A stretch of 64,000 nt of DNA from Nephrocerus scutellatus (GCA_947095585.1 OX352762.1:116776930-116840929), one strand, 5' to 3'. Counted from the first letter of the stretch, positions 48,230 through 60,322 are shown. A program made the numbers and translations. Notes: generated from the letters alone by a model not told the origin.

Positions 48230-49290
48230 TATTGTTGTTCTTTCATCTGGTGTGCAGTATGGATTTCGTAAAAATCGGTTCTTCAGTTGAACTCATTACC
48301 TACATGATTCATTGTTGTGAGCGAAGCTTTGAAAATCTAGGTGAATCAAGCGTTTTATCCTTGGATATATCTAATGTTTTTAACAGAGTATGGCATGATT
48401 GTCTTAGAAATGGAAGGGACCTACAATTTAATGCCGTACCCGAACGGCGAATTGAGAAGCTTTCCGTGACAAGTTATTACTCTCGGACGTTTGTCAGACA
48501 TTCGCGAGAGGTGGTGGGATACCGGAAAAATACTTTTGGTGTTTCTTGGATTCGAACCACGAACCTCCTGCTCAGAAGCCATGAACTTATCCACTGAGAC
48601 ACAGCGGGCGGGCGGATCTAATAGGGTAGAACTTAATCCAAATAAATTTCAAGCTTTTTTCTCAGCAGACAGTTCAAACTCACGTAATTAACGGTGCCCA
48701 TAAATTGAGATCTAATTCACTTAAGATGTTAGGTTTGTAAGTTGCAAGTGAACTTGGAAGGAACTAATTTTTGAAAATAACCTAGCCAATGTTTGGTTCT
48801 TGATAAGACGTTGCAGCTTCTACTTCACCCCCTCTAAGATTGTAAAAGACTTATGTAAGACCAATTTTGGAATGCTACTCGTATGTATGGGGTGGGGCTC
48901 CAAGAACGCATTTCCATTTTCTTGATAGAATTCAGAATTGAGTTGTCCGTGTGATAGAAGATGATACCATGACTTCATCTCTTGATTCTTTGGAGCATAG
49001 ACGAAATGTGGGAGTTTTCTAAAAAATTTACTACGGTACAATCCGTTCTCTAATCCCAGGTCCTTTTGTTACCAAGGCAATACTCGTTTCCGTTCAAAAC
49101 AACATAGATTTTCATGTAGAACCCAACATTTCAATTCCTCCTTTTATCAGAGAGACATCGATGTGGAATCAATTGGTCGACTACGTGTTTCACGAAGCGT
49201 TTAATCTACAAGCCTTCAAAATAGATATCAACAAGTTTCTGAAGAATCAAATTCTTCAATAGAGGATTCAAAATTTTTCGGAGTCTCACT
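48230..49290 (+). mobile_element. family K LINE relic interrupted by a SINE
   Basis: Starts with VQYGFRKNRFFS-like sequence, SVLSLDISNVFNRVWHDC, then a SINE (48408-48610), then ELNPNKFQAFFSADSSNS. The C-terminal pieces continue to about 49260 (SKQHRFSCRTQHFNSS, DVESIGRLRVSRS). Sequence before and after the SINE shows that further internal sequence was lost. Confidence 0.75.
48408..48610 (-). mobile_element. SINE copy with intact tRNA-like head
   Basis: On the minus strand the head reads GTGTCTCAGTGGATAAG, then TTCTGAGCAGGAGG, then the B box GTGGTTCGAATCC. The body follows to TTGTAGG(T)CCCTTCCATTT, where the copy ends. The usual 3' third is missing. This copy gives the clearest Pol III promoter boxes. 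Confidence 0.85.
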
Positions 49291-49331
49291 TACGGCGTTC
49301 TTTGCATTCTTTGTATTCCTTGTATATTATT

Positions 49332-49565
49332 TGTAATATTTTCTTGGTCAGGATTTTTTATAGTTTTTTATGACCATGATTCCCTGATTAAAGCGTTTGG
49401 AATCACATCGTTTTAGTTTCGTGCACGTTTTTCCGTAATGGTTTTTCAATTAATCAGTGAGAATTCTAAAAAAATAATTGGAAACCGGCTACCGGTTTTT
49501 AATTTTAATAAAGGGAATAGCCCACCTTATTGCCGTGGGCAAGACATTCAGGGAGTTCTCCCTCC
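49332..49565. repeat. dispersed repeat, probably a LINE 3' UTR, copy 1
   Basis: Shared with 60128-60322: ATATTTTCTTGGTCA, ATCGTTTTAGTTTCGTG, CGTTTTTCCGTA, AGCCCACCTTATTGCCGT and CATTCAGGGAGT. It follows directly on the family K relic, so it may be that element's 3' UTR. The partner copy stands alone. Confidence 0.7.
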
Positions 49566-49632
49566 TATACAAATTGACCATAAAATTTTAATTTTTTCCT
49601 TCCAAGCGTACAGCGTTGTTTGAAAGTTTATT

Positions 49633-49800
49633 TTAACTATCGTGAATGATTGCTGTTAATTTCAAAAATTGGTAAACTGGAAGAGAAAAAACTTTTTTAT
49701 ATCTCATGCTTGAACGTAACTATCGTGAATGATTGCTGTTAATTTCAAAGATGGGCAAACTGGAAATGAAAAAACTTTTTTAAATCTCATAAATATCTCG
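49633..49800. repeat. 84-bp tandem duplication
   Basis: AACTATCGTGAATGATTGCT begins near 49635 and again near 49718. Both units run through GTTAATTTCAAA and AAACTTTTTTA to TCTCAT. Few differences. A looser third trace (CGGAGCA-CAAA-GAA) follows twice further right. Confidence 0.85.
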
Positions 49801-50526
49801 ACTCCAGAGTCAAAAAAAGATAAACGGAGCACCAAACGAAACAATATATTATGACTATGAGGCAAATTCGTAAATATCCCATCTCCAGTCCCACCTACCG
49901 AGTCCAAAAAAAAAAGATAAACTTATCGGAGCATCAAATGAACATTTGGTCCATATGGAACATTTGGATCAATGTGGCTTTACAGCACTTTTCTTATTTT
50001 AAATTCCTACCAGTTGGCTTAAAGTCATCTAACTCCTCTCCTCTTCCACCCGCATCTAAGCACACTAATGAACATTATACATTAAGTAGCAAATAATTTC
50101 TTTCTACTCTACTACGATTTGAAATTCGATTTGAAATTTGATTTAAAGCAACACTGATTGTTCGGAGTATGGGTAATTATTAGCCACTCGAATCCACATA
50201 ACTTTGTTATTTGACAAATAATTATTGCAATTGTAATTTGTGATTCCATACTTGGAAAAAAGAAAATGTATTTACTACCTTTTACTATTTCTACCTGCTA
50301 AGAGAAAATAGTTTCTCTTTCTATGCGCAAGTGCAATTGTTAATTTCTCTCTTGAAAATAATTCCTGAATGAAAACAACAAAGAGTTTTCATAGCTCTGT
50401 GTTATCATAGTCAACAACTGCAATTAGTGGCAACGGAGAATTTTAAAGAATTTTAACCGGAAATCCTGTGTTTATTCAACGAAACATCAAATACTTTTTA
50501 CTATAAGAAGGATTTTCCTCATATAC

Positions 50527-50757
50527 GAGGGTGGATTGAAATGCTATAAAAAAAGTTTTAATTTTTTTAACATTTCAAGATTGACTCGCAAAATTTTATC
50601 ATGTGTTGTATTAGTTCGGGTCAGATACGAGTTCTGTGTCAGAGGACCCAGAAGGTTTTTTTTTGGAGGATTTGTGATGATATTTGAGACATGGGTTCAT
50701 CATTTTACCCTGACACCAAACAGTGGAGAAGATCTGGATATCAGCGCCGTATAAGAT
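50527..50757 (+). pseudogene. mariner transposase fragment
   Basis: A plus-strand piece reads GGFVMIFETWVHHFTLTP, matching the first catalytic block (DETWIHHFTPE) of mariner transposases. The Asp of the DETW motif is replaced (FETW), so it is dead. An ACGAGGGTGGATTGAAATGC at 50526 could be the terminal repeat. Confidence 0.65.
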
Positions 50758-51274
50758 AAAGTTTAACTATCGGCGGGTAAGATAATGGCATTTGGACGTA
50801 CGTACGTAAAATTCACACTCACACATTTGCGCCAAACCATGGCTTACTTTCATTATTATAAGTGTGTATTACTATTTTTCTCATCTTGCTCCGTGTTAAT
50901 CTAGCGTAACCCTCAATATAAAAAAATAGAAGGACAACGATGTAAACGTTTCTATTTTAAGGAACAGCGAAAACCTTGTATGACACCTATGTAAGACCTT
51001 ACTGGAATCTCTGATGTTAAATTTGGCCCGCTTGATACTACCGGAAAATTGACACTTCTTTAAAGTCTACGTGTTATTTTTTTCTTTTGATTTTGATCAA
51101 AGTGCAAATATTTTGTGAATCACAACAACCGATGACAGAACTGCTTTAAAATTATAGTCCTTTACGGCAGCATTAGAAGCTGTCTTTGTCCCGTACAAAA
51201 GCTGCAGCTAGAAAACGAGTACAAACCATGTGGGACACCTGAAAATTCTTGACTCAATTCCTGAAAGGAACATG

Positions 51275-51792
51275 TTTTGCACTATCACCAACATTATGGT
51301 CAGGAAGTACTGTTTCGGTATGCTTTTGAGAAATATTGGACCGGTCTGGTTCACAGATGGTTCGAAGATTGAATCTGCAGTCTTTGGACCCAACACCTCC
51401 CTCCATTGATACCTATGGGAATGGGAATGTGTACCACGGGTTTTCAGACGGAACTCAATGCCATTGGATCTGCGTAACGGATAAACCTAGTGCCATAATG
51501 TGCCATAATTTTTGTATATAGTGTCAAATGTTTTGTTGCACTATCCCCAACATTATGGTCAGGAAGTACTGTTTCGGTATGCTTTTGAGAAATATTGGAC
51601 CGGTCTGGTTCACAGATGGTTCGAAGATTGAATCTGCAGTCTTTGGACCCAACACCTCCCTCCATTGATACCTATGGGAATGGAAATGTGTACCACGGGT
51701 TTTCAGACGGAACTCAATGCCATTGGATCTGCGTAACGGATAAACCTAGTGCCATAATGTGCCATAATTTTTGTATATAGTGTCAAATTGTG
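51275..51792 (+). repeat. 259-bp tandem duplication of a LINE RNase H start
   Basis: Two units (about 51275-51533 and 51534-51792) are almost identical. Each encodes VWFTDGSKIESAVFGPN, the first catalytic strand of a LINE RNase H domain, then in another frame VFRRNSMPLDLRN. The few mismatches (for example GGGAATGGGAATG against GGGAATGGAAATG) imply a recent duplication. Confidence 0.85.
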
Positions 51793-51840
51793 CTTTGACG
51801 TTTATGTTGTAGACAGATAGAGAATAAGTTCATAATAAGC

Positions 51841-52425
51841 AATGGAGCGATACACATTTGAAGAACGCGGAATTTTTGTTACGGCTTATGTGACCAACGA
51901 CGCTTGAATTTCGTCATTGTTTACCCCTCATGCACCATGTGCGCGAACAATGAAGCGTTTGTCTGAGCGTGTCGTGAACACTGGGTCCACTAGAGATGTC
52001 ACAAAAAGTTGCCGCCCCGTATTGCTCGTTAGACCAAGAATATCACTGCTGTGGCCAAGGACGTCCGAGAGAGTCCGAAACATCAACAAGACAACGATGC
52101 ACAGAATTTGGCATCAGCAGTCGTTGCGTCGAATTTTGGACAAAGATTTGAAGATGTTCCCTTACAAAGTGCAAACTGTTCACCAATTACTTCCTGTTGA
52201 CCGTCAACTTAGGTTAACTTACTCCTATGCTCTGTTAAGCCTGGTGCAAGAATAGAATGATTTCGTATACATAATGAACGGCGAAGCCAATTTCCACTAT
52301 GTGGTTATGTGAATAAACAAAATTTGCGTTTCTGGGGCAAGGAAATCCACCAGAAATGCACGAAGAGCAGCCAGTGCATCCATCCCCTCAACGTGAGTTT
52401 TTGGTGCGGCATTTGCATTGCCCTT
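51841..52425 (+). pseudogene. Tc1-like (MERYTF) transposase relic
   Basis: Starts MERYTFEERGIFVTAY, the N-terminal helix-turn-helix of a Tc1-like family. Pieces then read MKRLSERVVNTGSTRDV, SLRRILDKDLKMFPYKVQ and VNKQNLRFWGKE-like, then VSFWCGI. Frames are broken, and the C-terminal third is replaced by an antisense mariner. Confidence 0.75.
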
Positions 52426-52429
52426 TTTT

Positions 52430-53087
52430 TTCAGGTATTTGTTTGTGTGATGATTTCATTGTTGAAGTCAAATCTTTTTCCGCCGAGCCGTTTCTTCAGG
52501 TTTGGAAACAAGAAATAGTCACTCAGGGCTAAATCCGTGGAATAGGGCGGTTGAGGGAGCAATTCGTAGCTCAATTTAAGGATTTTTGCCATTGTGACTA
52601 TACACGTGTGCACCCGTGCATTTTCTTGATGGGACAATCAAATCAATATCGAATCTGTCTTGGCCGGGGATCGTTTTACCGTTTTCAAGTCAATCGATGT
52701 GAATGACACCGCGTGCATCCAAAACCCACCTTGGCTTTATTTCGCCCAGGTTCACCCGGAGAAACCCACTGTCTTAATTGTTCCTTGGTCTCTGATGTGT
52801 TGTGATGAATCCACGATTCGTCCACGATTACGAAACGGCATAAAAAATCGTTCATCAAACACTCCTTTGAAGTGGTCACACACGAAATTAACTTTTTTCC
52901 ATTTTCGTTAAAATTCACGAGATTGTCTGCTTTCAATTGCTGTCAAACAAAAACTAAATGACGCAGCTTGTTTAAATTTTGACAGGAGTCAACTGACAGA
53001 TGCCTGTTGAGAGGAGCAGTGTTGCCCTTTCAGTTAAGAGGCGGGAAATTTAAAAAATCAGGCCCTCGTACTTTTGCCCCACCTTGT
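52430..53087 (-). mobile_element. mariner element, one terminal repeat, broken
   Basis: On the minus strand the terminal repeat GGTGGGGCAAAAGTACGAGG lies near 53063-53083. The coding pieces read FLCRFVIVDESWIHHNTSET, the first catalytic Asp block, then KAKVGFG and, after a deletion, NARVHTC, PYSTDLALSDYFLFPNLKK. The second catalytic Asp normally in HDNAR is changed (QENAR). The left end runs straight into the Tc1-like relic without a terminal repeat. Confidence 0.8.
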
Positions 53088-53104
53088 AACTATATAATAT
53101 ATAT

Positions 53105-53400
53105 TTGGATAGCCAGGTAGCACTTGAAGCGCTTGAGTCCAATCTAATGGACTCTATATCAGTTAAATGCTGCTACGATGCACTACAATATCTTGTCAGA
53201 CATAACAGGGTGAAACTCGGATGGGTACCTAGTTATTAAGGAATTGCAGGCAACGAATCTACAAATCAACTAGCTATGGCTTGCTCAGAATCTGCGCTCA
53301 TAGGTCCTGAACAGGCATATCCTGAAGAGTTGAGAAACTCTGCTACTAAGGACATAATATCCTTCATCTGGGAGGTGATTAGACTTAGATTAGACATACC
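53105..53400 (+). mobile_element. LINE RNase H fragment
   Basis: DSQVALEALESNLMDSISV, then VKLGWVPSY, a stop, then GIAGNESTNQLAMACSES. This is the second half of a LINE RNase H domain with the catalytic Asp/His blocks partly lost. Confidence 0.75.
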
Positions 53401-53429
53401 ATGTTGATACGATACATTGTTTAGGTCGC

Positions 53430-54885
53430 AGTGTCAGCCATGTAGGTAAGGGTATATTCAAACAAAAAATAGTCATTGACTTGTTTAGTATATTGAAAGA
53501 CAAATACAATTCAAACTTAGCATCTTGTGCCCTCTTGTTATTTTCGTTCATAGCCTACTTCAAAATATCTGATTATTATTTTTGAGCTCAAATGCATATC
53601 TTATCAAAAAAATTTCGTTAGTTAAATTTAGCAAATATCTTTAACTAATCTAATTATTTTCAAGAATGTATCGCTGCAGAATACCAACGCAAAAAAATGC
53701 AACAATTATCATTCCAGATGAAAACCGTTTGGCTTAAAAATTATTTATAACTATAACATCACGGGCTAAAATTGATAACCATTTGAGAAAAAGTTGCCCA
53801 TAAAAAAACCATATAACTTGAAATGCAAATATAAACAATTATATAAATGTTATAAAAGGCGAATACTTTTCGTTTGTTTAGTGATACGTGATGAAGTGCG
53901 AACGAAATTTTGTTTTTAATAAATCATTTCAACAAACTGATACCTGCTTTTATGCTAAAAAAAGAGCAATATTTCAAGGAAACATGGAAGGCTATGTTGT
54001 GCACAAAGTAGACCAATGAATGACCTCAATGGGAATGTTTCGGTTTGGTAAGTAAATAAAAAATTGTTTCACTTTTTCTGGTGACTTTTAAGAATATTCG
54101 CACTGAAATGTAAAAAGTGTCAAGTTTAAATTCACCTTGGAGATTTTGTGTGAATCGATAGTATCGGGCAGACAAGTCGGGCAGTCAAGCGATTCGTGTC
54201 GTGATGAATTTTTGGCAAACAGGAACGTGTTCGCTTTCAATTTTAATAACAAGTACATATGTGACAAAGAGAATCAAGTTTGACATTGCCAAGTCAGTCA
54301 GTAATACTCAGACTATGTAAGGCTATATATAATCAATATTGTCAGCGGCGTGTTTTACGGATCGTTGCACCTTCAACGAATACAAACAACGGCAAGCAGC
54401 AATAACAAAAGTTGCTCATGCGAAATTTTGCGAATACATTTATTTGCTTGCTCACTACTGGGTGAAATTTATGATTTTTCGTTTGCTATTTATAAAAGTT
54501 ACCGCGTGCACCTCGTAAACTAACGCAATTAAGTATTAAGTAGATACAGCAATTGCACTAACACACTATGTAAATATTTCGATCGGCGAAGTTATACTTC
54601 GAGTAGTCATCATAAACATCGATCTTAATAATTAATCTTTTATCTACGAGTCCGGGCTGCACTTCAATTACGCAAATGAGCGTGAGAATGGTATATGGGG
54701 TGCAAATGGTCATACATTTTTATAAATATAAATTAAACTTGGAAAGGTAACAGATTTAATATAAAATTAAAAGTAGATATTTAGATAGCATATGTAAAGG
54801 GAAGATAATCTTATAATCTTAGTTTTTACTACGAATAGTACTTTTATATAGAGTTGTAGTGGGTTGGTGTGATAATCTGAGAAAA
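53430..54885. other. spacer, nothing recognised
   Basis: AT-rich DNA. No coding exon or clear element boundary is seen. Confidence 0.4.
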
Positions 54886-54889
54886 ACCA

Positions 54890-56470
54890 CATCAGAGCAC
54901 TCAGACAATCGGTCCATTGTACTCGTTCCCAGTAACTTCACTATTCTTCGTTACTTTAAGGTAGCGAAGGACTTGTTCTAGTTTCAACGACCGAAGTTCT
55001 TCGATCTTTATTATTATATCCCTTCCAAAACATTCATCCGTAGCATGGAGTAAGCAGGACAGCTACAGAGAAAATGTGTAGTTGTTTTTTCTTCCTCCAG
55101 GCAAGACTTATCTACATATTGGATCCAACATAAGTCCCAACTTGAACATATGACTTCCAGTCGGGTTTGGCCTGTAATGAAACCGACCATGCTCCGACAG
55201 TTCCCTCTGGATATTCCCAAAATGAACTAAGCGGTGTTTTTGTTCGGCCTATCCACAAAGTGCTTGGTAGTACTACATGTATTTATGGAGTGCCAACGTT
55301 GTTCCTTAACATTGTTTCCGGACCAGTAGGAGTATCGGAAGAACCACTTCTTGCAAGTGCATCAGCAAATTCATTTCCTTTTATTCCTGTACGTTCCGTA
55401 ACCCAGATAAGAGTGACTGAATTCCATCTTGAAATAGAGTTCAGTCTTCTCTTACATTCTAGAACAATCTTCGAATTGATACAAGGTGAATCTAGTGCTA
55501 GTCCAGCATCTTGGCTGTCACTACATATTGCAAAGTTTCGTCCTTGTATCCTTTTAGAGACATCCTAGTTGGCAACTTGTAAAATAGCAAATATTTCAGT
55601 TGGCCATTTTCCAAGTGCGAATGACTCCTTAGAATTCTCACCTAAGAACCATCCTGCACCAGTTCCTTTATCGGTAAGAGAACCGTAAGTGTAGAATATG
55701 GGTTCGAATTCCCTAAGGATCTCAGTTGAATTTTTCCAACTTTGCCTGCTAGGGTATTGAATTTTATATCCTCTTTTGAACATAAGAAATAGTACAGTAC
55801 TGTCCACAGGCATTAGAAGCGTAGGAATTTGTTCCGAAACCTTTTGGAATATGTTTCGATGCCCACTCTTATGCTCATAATGTCAGACCTTCTTCTTGCG
55901 AAGTCGACATATAGATTTTACCGCTTCCATCTGAATAACTACATCCCGAGGTGGCAGATTTAGCAGTGTATTGAGAGTATGTGCCAATGTAGAGTGCAAT
56001 GCCTCCGTTATTCCCAGGCAGACGTTCCTTTGCTATTTGCTTAGTGTCCTCTTAGCCATTTTCGGACAAGTTCTTGGCCACCAAACAACTGCCGCATAGG
56101 TGAGAATGGGTCTGATTATCGTTAAGTACAACCAGTGTACAAATGCTCTTTTACATTGAATAAATGTAAGCTGAGCTTTCGATATTCTCGATTCCATGTG
56201 AATCTTCCACATCATCTTGCAATCTAGAATTACTCCTAAATATTTGACTTCCGTCGAGATTGACAAAGACAAACCTTTAAGTACATGAGGAATAAGACCA
56301 TCGATTTACGTTTACGAGTTAATAAAACTGCAGTAATTTTACTCGGATAACGATAGTCCATTTCTGATACACCAATTATCCAACTGATTCAGAACAGTCT
56401 GTAGATTTATACAGACGGCCCTGACGGATTTATTGGATTGCCACTTCGACCGTAATTTTATCATCCATAT
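54890..56470 (-). mobile_element. LOA-like LINE, 3' part
   Basis: Read leftwards: LQTVLNQLDNWCIRNGLS, EVKYLGVILDCKMMWKIH, HWLYLTIIRPILTYAAVVWW, then RNase H (FYTYGSLTDKGTGAGWFLGE) and the C-terminal Cys motif CLEEEKTTTHFLCSCPAYS near 55050. Stops occur between pieces. The RNase H catalytic DGS is altered to YGS. The 5' part of this insertion is inverted at 56477-56760. Confidence 0.85.
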
Positions 56471-56476
56471 TCCCAA

Positions 56477-56760
56477 TGAAACAGCGCTGTATGCTGAGGG
56501 TGCTTTCGATAACACAGACTACGACTCAATCAATAACAGGAGCAATCAGTAGCAGAGGTATCGAGGGCTCGACCAACAAATGGATAAGAGCCATGCTAAA
56601 GTCGAGTCATTACCTCCTCCTCAAGGGGAGTGTCTGTGTCGGTAACTGCAGCTGACCGCAAGGAGGCGTCTTCCCCCCCCCCTTTTATGGTCACTCCTAT
56701 AAGGAAATCCTTAATATAGTCAAGGATAGCATCAGAAAACTAGTGAGCTTTCTCATAGGT
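56477..56760 (+). mobile_element. inverted 5' segment of the same LOA-like LINE
   Basis: Plus-strand frames read LYAEGAFDNTDYDS (RT motif DIEGAFN), RAMLKSRVI-like and QGGVFPPPPFYG, a decayed TPQGGVLSPLLW. A poly-C run near 56672-56682 disrupts the frame. It contains the RT motifs that should precede the 54890-56470 segment and lies next to it, head to head. Confidence 0.75.
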
Positions 56761-57102
56761 CAGTGCAGCTTGCGATTTCAACTTGGCAAAATTATTTTTG
56801 TGTCAACCCTTCTAAAATGTGGATTTTGCCGCTGTAATTCTGCAGCTCCTCAAAAGTCTTGTGTTCTTTCATAAAGTGACTCTTAACCGCAGGTAAAGTT
56901 AGGTCATTAGGTAATTTTAGCGATTGTGAGGGATTGTCACTAATTGGAATGTAATAGCGATCGATTTTGTTTGCAGAATATTCTCTCCAAACACCGTTCG
57001 GAGAATATGTTTTTGAAAGCAGGGATACACTCGTTGTTTTGAGGAGAATCATTTTTTTGGCTACATTTTTTGCGATACTCTTGCGTGTGTTTTAATTAAC
57101 TT

Positions 57103-57212
57103 TGGATAGTGCATGGATTTCTGAGCAGAGGGTTCGTAGTTCGAATCTCAGAAAACACCAAAAGTTTTTTCGCGGTCCCACCTCTCACGAATGTCTGACA
57201 AACGTCCTTTAA
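57103..57212 (+). mobile_element. SINE copy, 3'-truncated
   Basis: GCATGGATTTCTGAGCAGAG, GTTCGTAGTTCGAATCTCAG (B-box region) and body to GTCTGACAAACGTCC. The A-box end and the 3' half are missing. Confidence 0.75.
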
Positions 57213-57599
57213 TTCCTCACACGCCCATAGACGAAAGTGACTGTTTCATACACATATAGCCTCGCTTCAAAAGTAGCCTTTACACACTCTAGTGATTTAA
57301 CATATAAAATACTTTTGTTATTTACAGCAGTCACATCGAACACACATTCCCACATTGTGAAAAATAGCGTTCATTACTCGCAGAAAGGCGCTCATCGTAC
57401 TCGTTAGATTGGCGCACGAGGCGGTCGCTCGTTATGTAATATACTATATCTGTGCCTCTCCACAGTGCAGCAATTTTTGTATTGTGCTTTTGAAAGCATT
57501 ATAATACAGCTGATATTTTACATTCAAATAACCACTATAGCAATTTTATAATTTGCAATTCAATTAGATCATTTAACATCACTACATAGTATAAAACAA

Positions 57600-57960
57600 A
57601 GTCGCTTTCTCTGTCCCTATATCCCTATGTATGCTTAGATCTTTAAAACTACGCAACGGATTTTGATGCGGTTTTTTTTAATAGATAGAGTGATTGAAGA
57701 GGAAGGTTTATATGTATAATAACATCCATTAAATAGTGGAGAAATACTGTTCTTTTTGAGGTTTCTAATGTGATGTCTTAAATAATTACATTTTCTCCGC
57801 TTACATTGCAAACGCAGGCTGAACCCTACGAGATTTATCAATTGCGGGACATAGCGTTTCTCTTTTGTTGTTGATGATTGTTGATTATCTTTTGTATGTA
57901 TATAAAAATGAATGTCTGTTTGTTTGTAATACGACATTAAAACTCAAACTGAAACTTTCA
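57600..57960 (+). repeat. possible Helitron-like or other unclassified element end
   Basis: AAAACTACGCAACGGATTTT and AGGAAGGTTTATATGTATAA, plus ATAAAAATGAATGTCTGTTT at 57903, resemble terminal sequences I associate with insect Helitron-like elements. Neither end nor a Rep/helicase piece is seen, so the class is uncertain. Confidence 0.3.
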
Positions 57961-58815
57961 CAGAATCTTAATAAGAAATCGGTAAACCACATACTGCGAA
58001 TACGATCAAGGTGGCGCTTTGTTTAGGTTTAGCTAATAGAACACCCATCATGTGGTAGTGACGGCAAGGCGTGCTTTCATGTGTGCGGGTGGCAGAACTC
58101 CCGGGAAAAGCCAGTATTTTATAAAAATTAATTTACTTTATGATTTTTTAGCGTTGTTGTTGTGCGAATACAGCTTGTACGTTGGGAAACTCTCAAGACT
58201 CGCATCATCATCGCAACAGTGCCAAGTGAGCGAACGAATTAAGGGCAAATTAAAAAAAATTATAATTTCGTGTTGTGATTTTATTACTTCTAGTTTGCTT
58301 CTAAAACACCGTCTTTCTACACATATTTACAGATGCATGATTTTATTTTTATCATTATAATTACAGAGTTAAAAAGTGATGTCGGCGATGAGCCAAAGAT
58401 TGCGTCAATTAAAACAAAGAATTTCATAGTGTTCGTGATTTTTTTTTTGTTCATTGGTTTGGTGCTCTAATTATTTCACATTAATTTATTATAATTAATG
58501 TTAATGATCATTGTTAGTGGCGTAAATATAGATCAGTAAAACTGCAGACGGAACAAAAAATTACATTAAAATTAGAATTGGAAAAGCAGGGCAAGGTGCA
58601 TCATCGTGAAATGAATTGCTACGCGGAAGGGTTCACGGTGGGGAAAAAATGTAAAGCGGTAATAGATTCAGGCTTTTTTTTAACAATTAGATTATTAGAT
58701 GAGGGTCCAAAAAAAATCGAAGACTTGGTGATTTATTAACAAAATAATGTTTCGAACTTTTTGCCGTTTTTCAAAGGGAATAAAGAAAAAAAGAAGAATC
58801 TGAGCCGTGAAAGCA
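57961..58815. other. spacer, nothing recognised
   Basis: AT-rich. A 102-codon open stretch (58052-58360) lacks any recognisable domain and is not supported as a gene. Confidence 0.35.
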
Positions 58816-58817
58816 GG

Positions 58818-59090
58818 CGAATAAGAGCATGGACTTCTGAGCAGGGGGTTCGTGGTTCGAATCCCAGTGACACCAAAAGTATTTTTCACAGTGGCCCACC
58901 TCTCGCGAATGGGTGACAAACGTTCCGATACTAATAACTTGTCACGGACTGCTCAAATCGCCGATCGGATCCGGCATTTAATTGTAGGTCCCCTCTATTT
59001 GTGTGCAAAAATATACATACTCAACACAAATGGTTGCGAGAAGCAAGGACTTGGGCCGCAATGATCTGTTGCGCCGAATGTTATTATTAA
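58818..59090 (+). mobile_element. SINE copy, nearly complete 3' part
   Basis: GTTCGTGGTTCGAATCCCAG (perfect B box), then the body CCTCTCGCGAATGGGTGACA, AATTGTAGGTCCCCTC, AAATGGTTGCGAGAAGCA and the 3' end GCGCCGAATGTTATTATTAA. The A-box part of the head is degenerate. Confidence 0.85.
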
Positions 59091-59184
59091 GCTTCGTATA
59101 GTAGGATAAGTATCTTGCGCTCGCGAAGAGAATTCTTCTTGATGAGTGATAGGAATAAGATTTATCGGAAAAGCGGACCGCGGG

Positions 59185-59865
59185 AAAATTCAAGCCTACG
59201 CTGAAAGACGAGATAACGAGATTTTGTGCGGGAGACAGAGATCGGTAACCGGGTCGTAATCTGGGTTATGGTTGGACGCCCTCAGATTATCATCCACTTT
59301 CCACTTTCCTCGCTCGTTATGTAATATACTATTACATGGGTACATGAAGGAAAAAGTTTTCGTCACTTTGGACTTCGTTTTCATGAATTCTACTCTGATC
59401 GCCGATCTCAAAGGCATCTTAGAGCGATGGGACGAGCACTTTCATGAGTTGCTAAATGGCCAGCTAACTGAGGAATTTCAGGCTCCACCAATGACCGAAT
59501 GCGTCCTCTTCAACCTGGCGTTGTAGAAAGTGATCCAAGTCTCTGACGTAACGGCGAGAGGAACAATCCTCCTATAATTCCATTCAGAGACATCGTTGGT
59601 AGAAACCCAAGATCTGTACAGAAAGCTTTCATCAAGATCGAGAAGGCGGCACGAAATCTGGGTCTGCAAAACAAAGTATATGGTGGCCACGTCCGCAAAT
59701 AGAAGATTCAACATTGGTCACTTAATTAAAATACTGGAGTGAGAATTTAAAGAAGTTAAATCCTTTAACTATCTCGTGTCAACTGTAGCAGCCGAAAACA
59801 GCATGGAACCAGAAATACGCACACGGTTGCTTAAAGCCAACAAAGCCTAGAACCAATTCTAAGTT
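59185..59865 (+). mobile_element. RTE-B LINE fragments
   Basis: Frame pieces ILERWDEHFHELLNGQL and FQAPPMTECVLFNLAL (RT), then KSFNYLVSTVAAENSMEPEI and LLKANKA match the 34.6-34.96-kb copy. The YADD block is deleted. A short C-terminal-like scrap lies at 59190-59240, out of order. Confidence 0.75.
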
Positions 59866-60127
59866 TTACTCACCATGAACTTTTGCAATGTATCCTACCA
59901 CTTTAGCAGAAATAACAAGTTGTAACGTATGATAAACGCAAGGTTAGAGAGGTGCCGTAAAAGTTTATAGAATAAGTAATAAAAAATTAAAATTTTTCAT
60001 CAAAAATCTATACACTTTTGCATACGCTCAAACCATTTATCGAAACACTTTTTCGAGTCCGAAGATAATAGCTCCAAAACTGGAGATTCTAAGAATTTTA
60101 AAGGCTTACGTATGTTATTTTTTTTTT

Positions 60128-60322
60128 AAATATTTTCTTGGTCAAGCTTTTTTGTAGTTTTCCTTGACCATAGTCCATTCAATAAAACATCGTTTTAGTT
60201 TCGTGATCGTTTTTCCGTATTGCTTTTTTCAACGAATCAGGGAGAAGTTCGAATTCTTAATTTTAATATAGGGCTTAGCCCACCTTATTGCCGTTGCGCA
60301 AGTCATTCAGGGAGTATTCCCT
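60128..60322. repeat. dispersed repeat, copy 2
   Basis: Partner of 49332-49565 in direct orientation. It stands alone without RT coding sequence, as expected for a 5'-truncated LINE copy. Confidence 0.7.

Noticed and set aside
58052..58360. 102-codon open frame MVVTARRAFMC...
   Set aside because: No domain, low-complexity C-terminal half and no splice evidence, in a spacer between elements.
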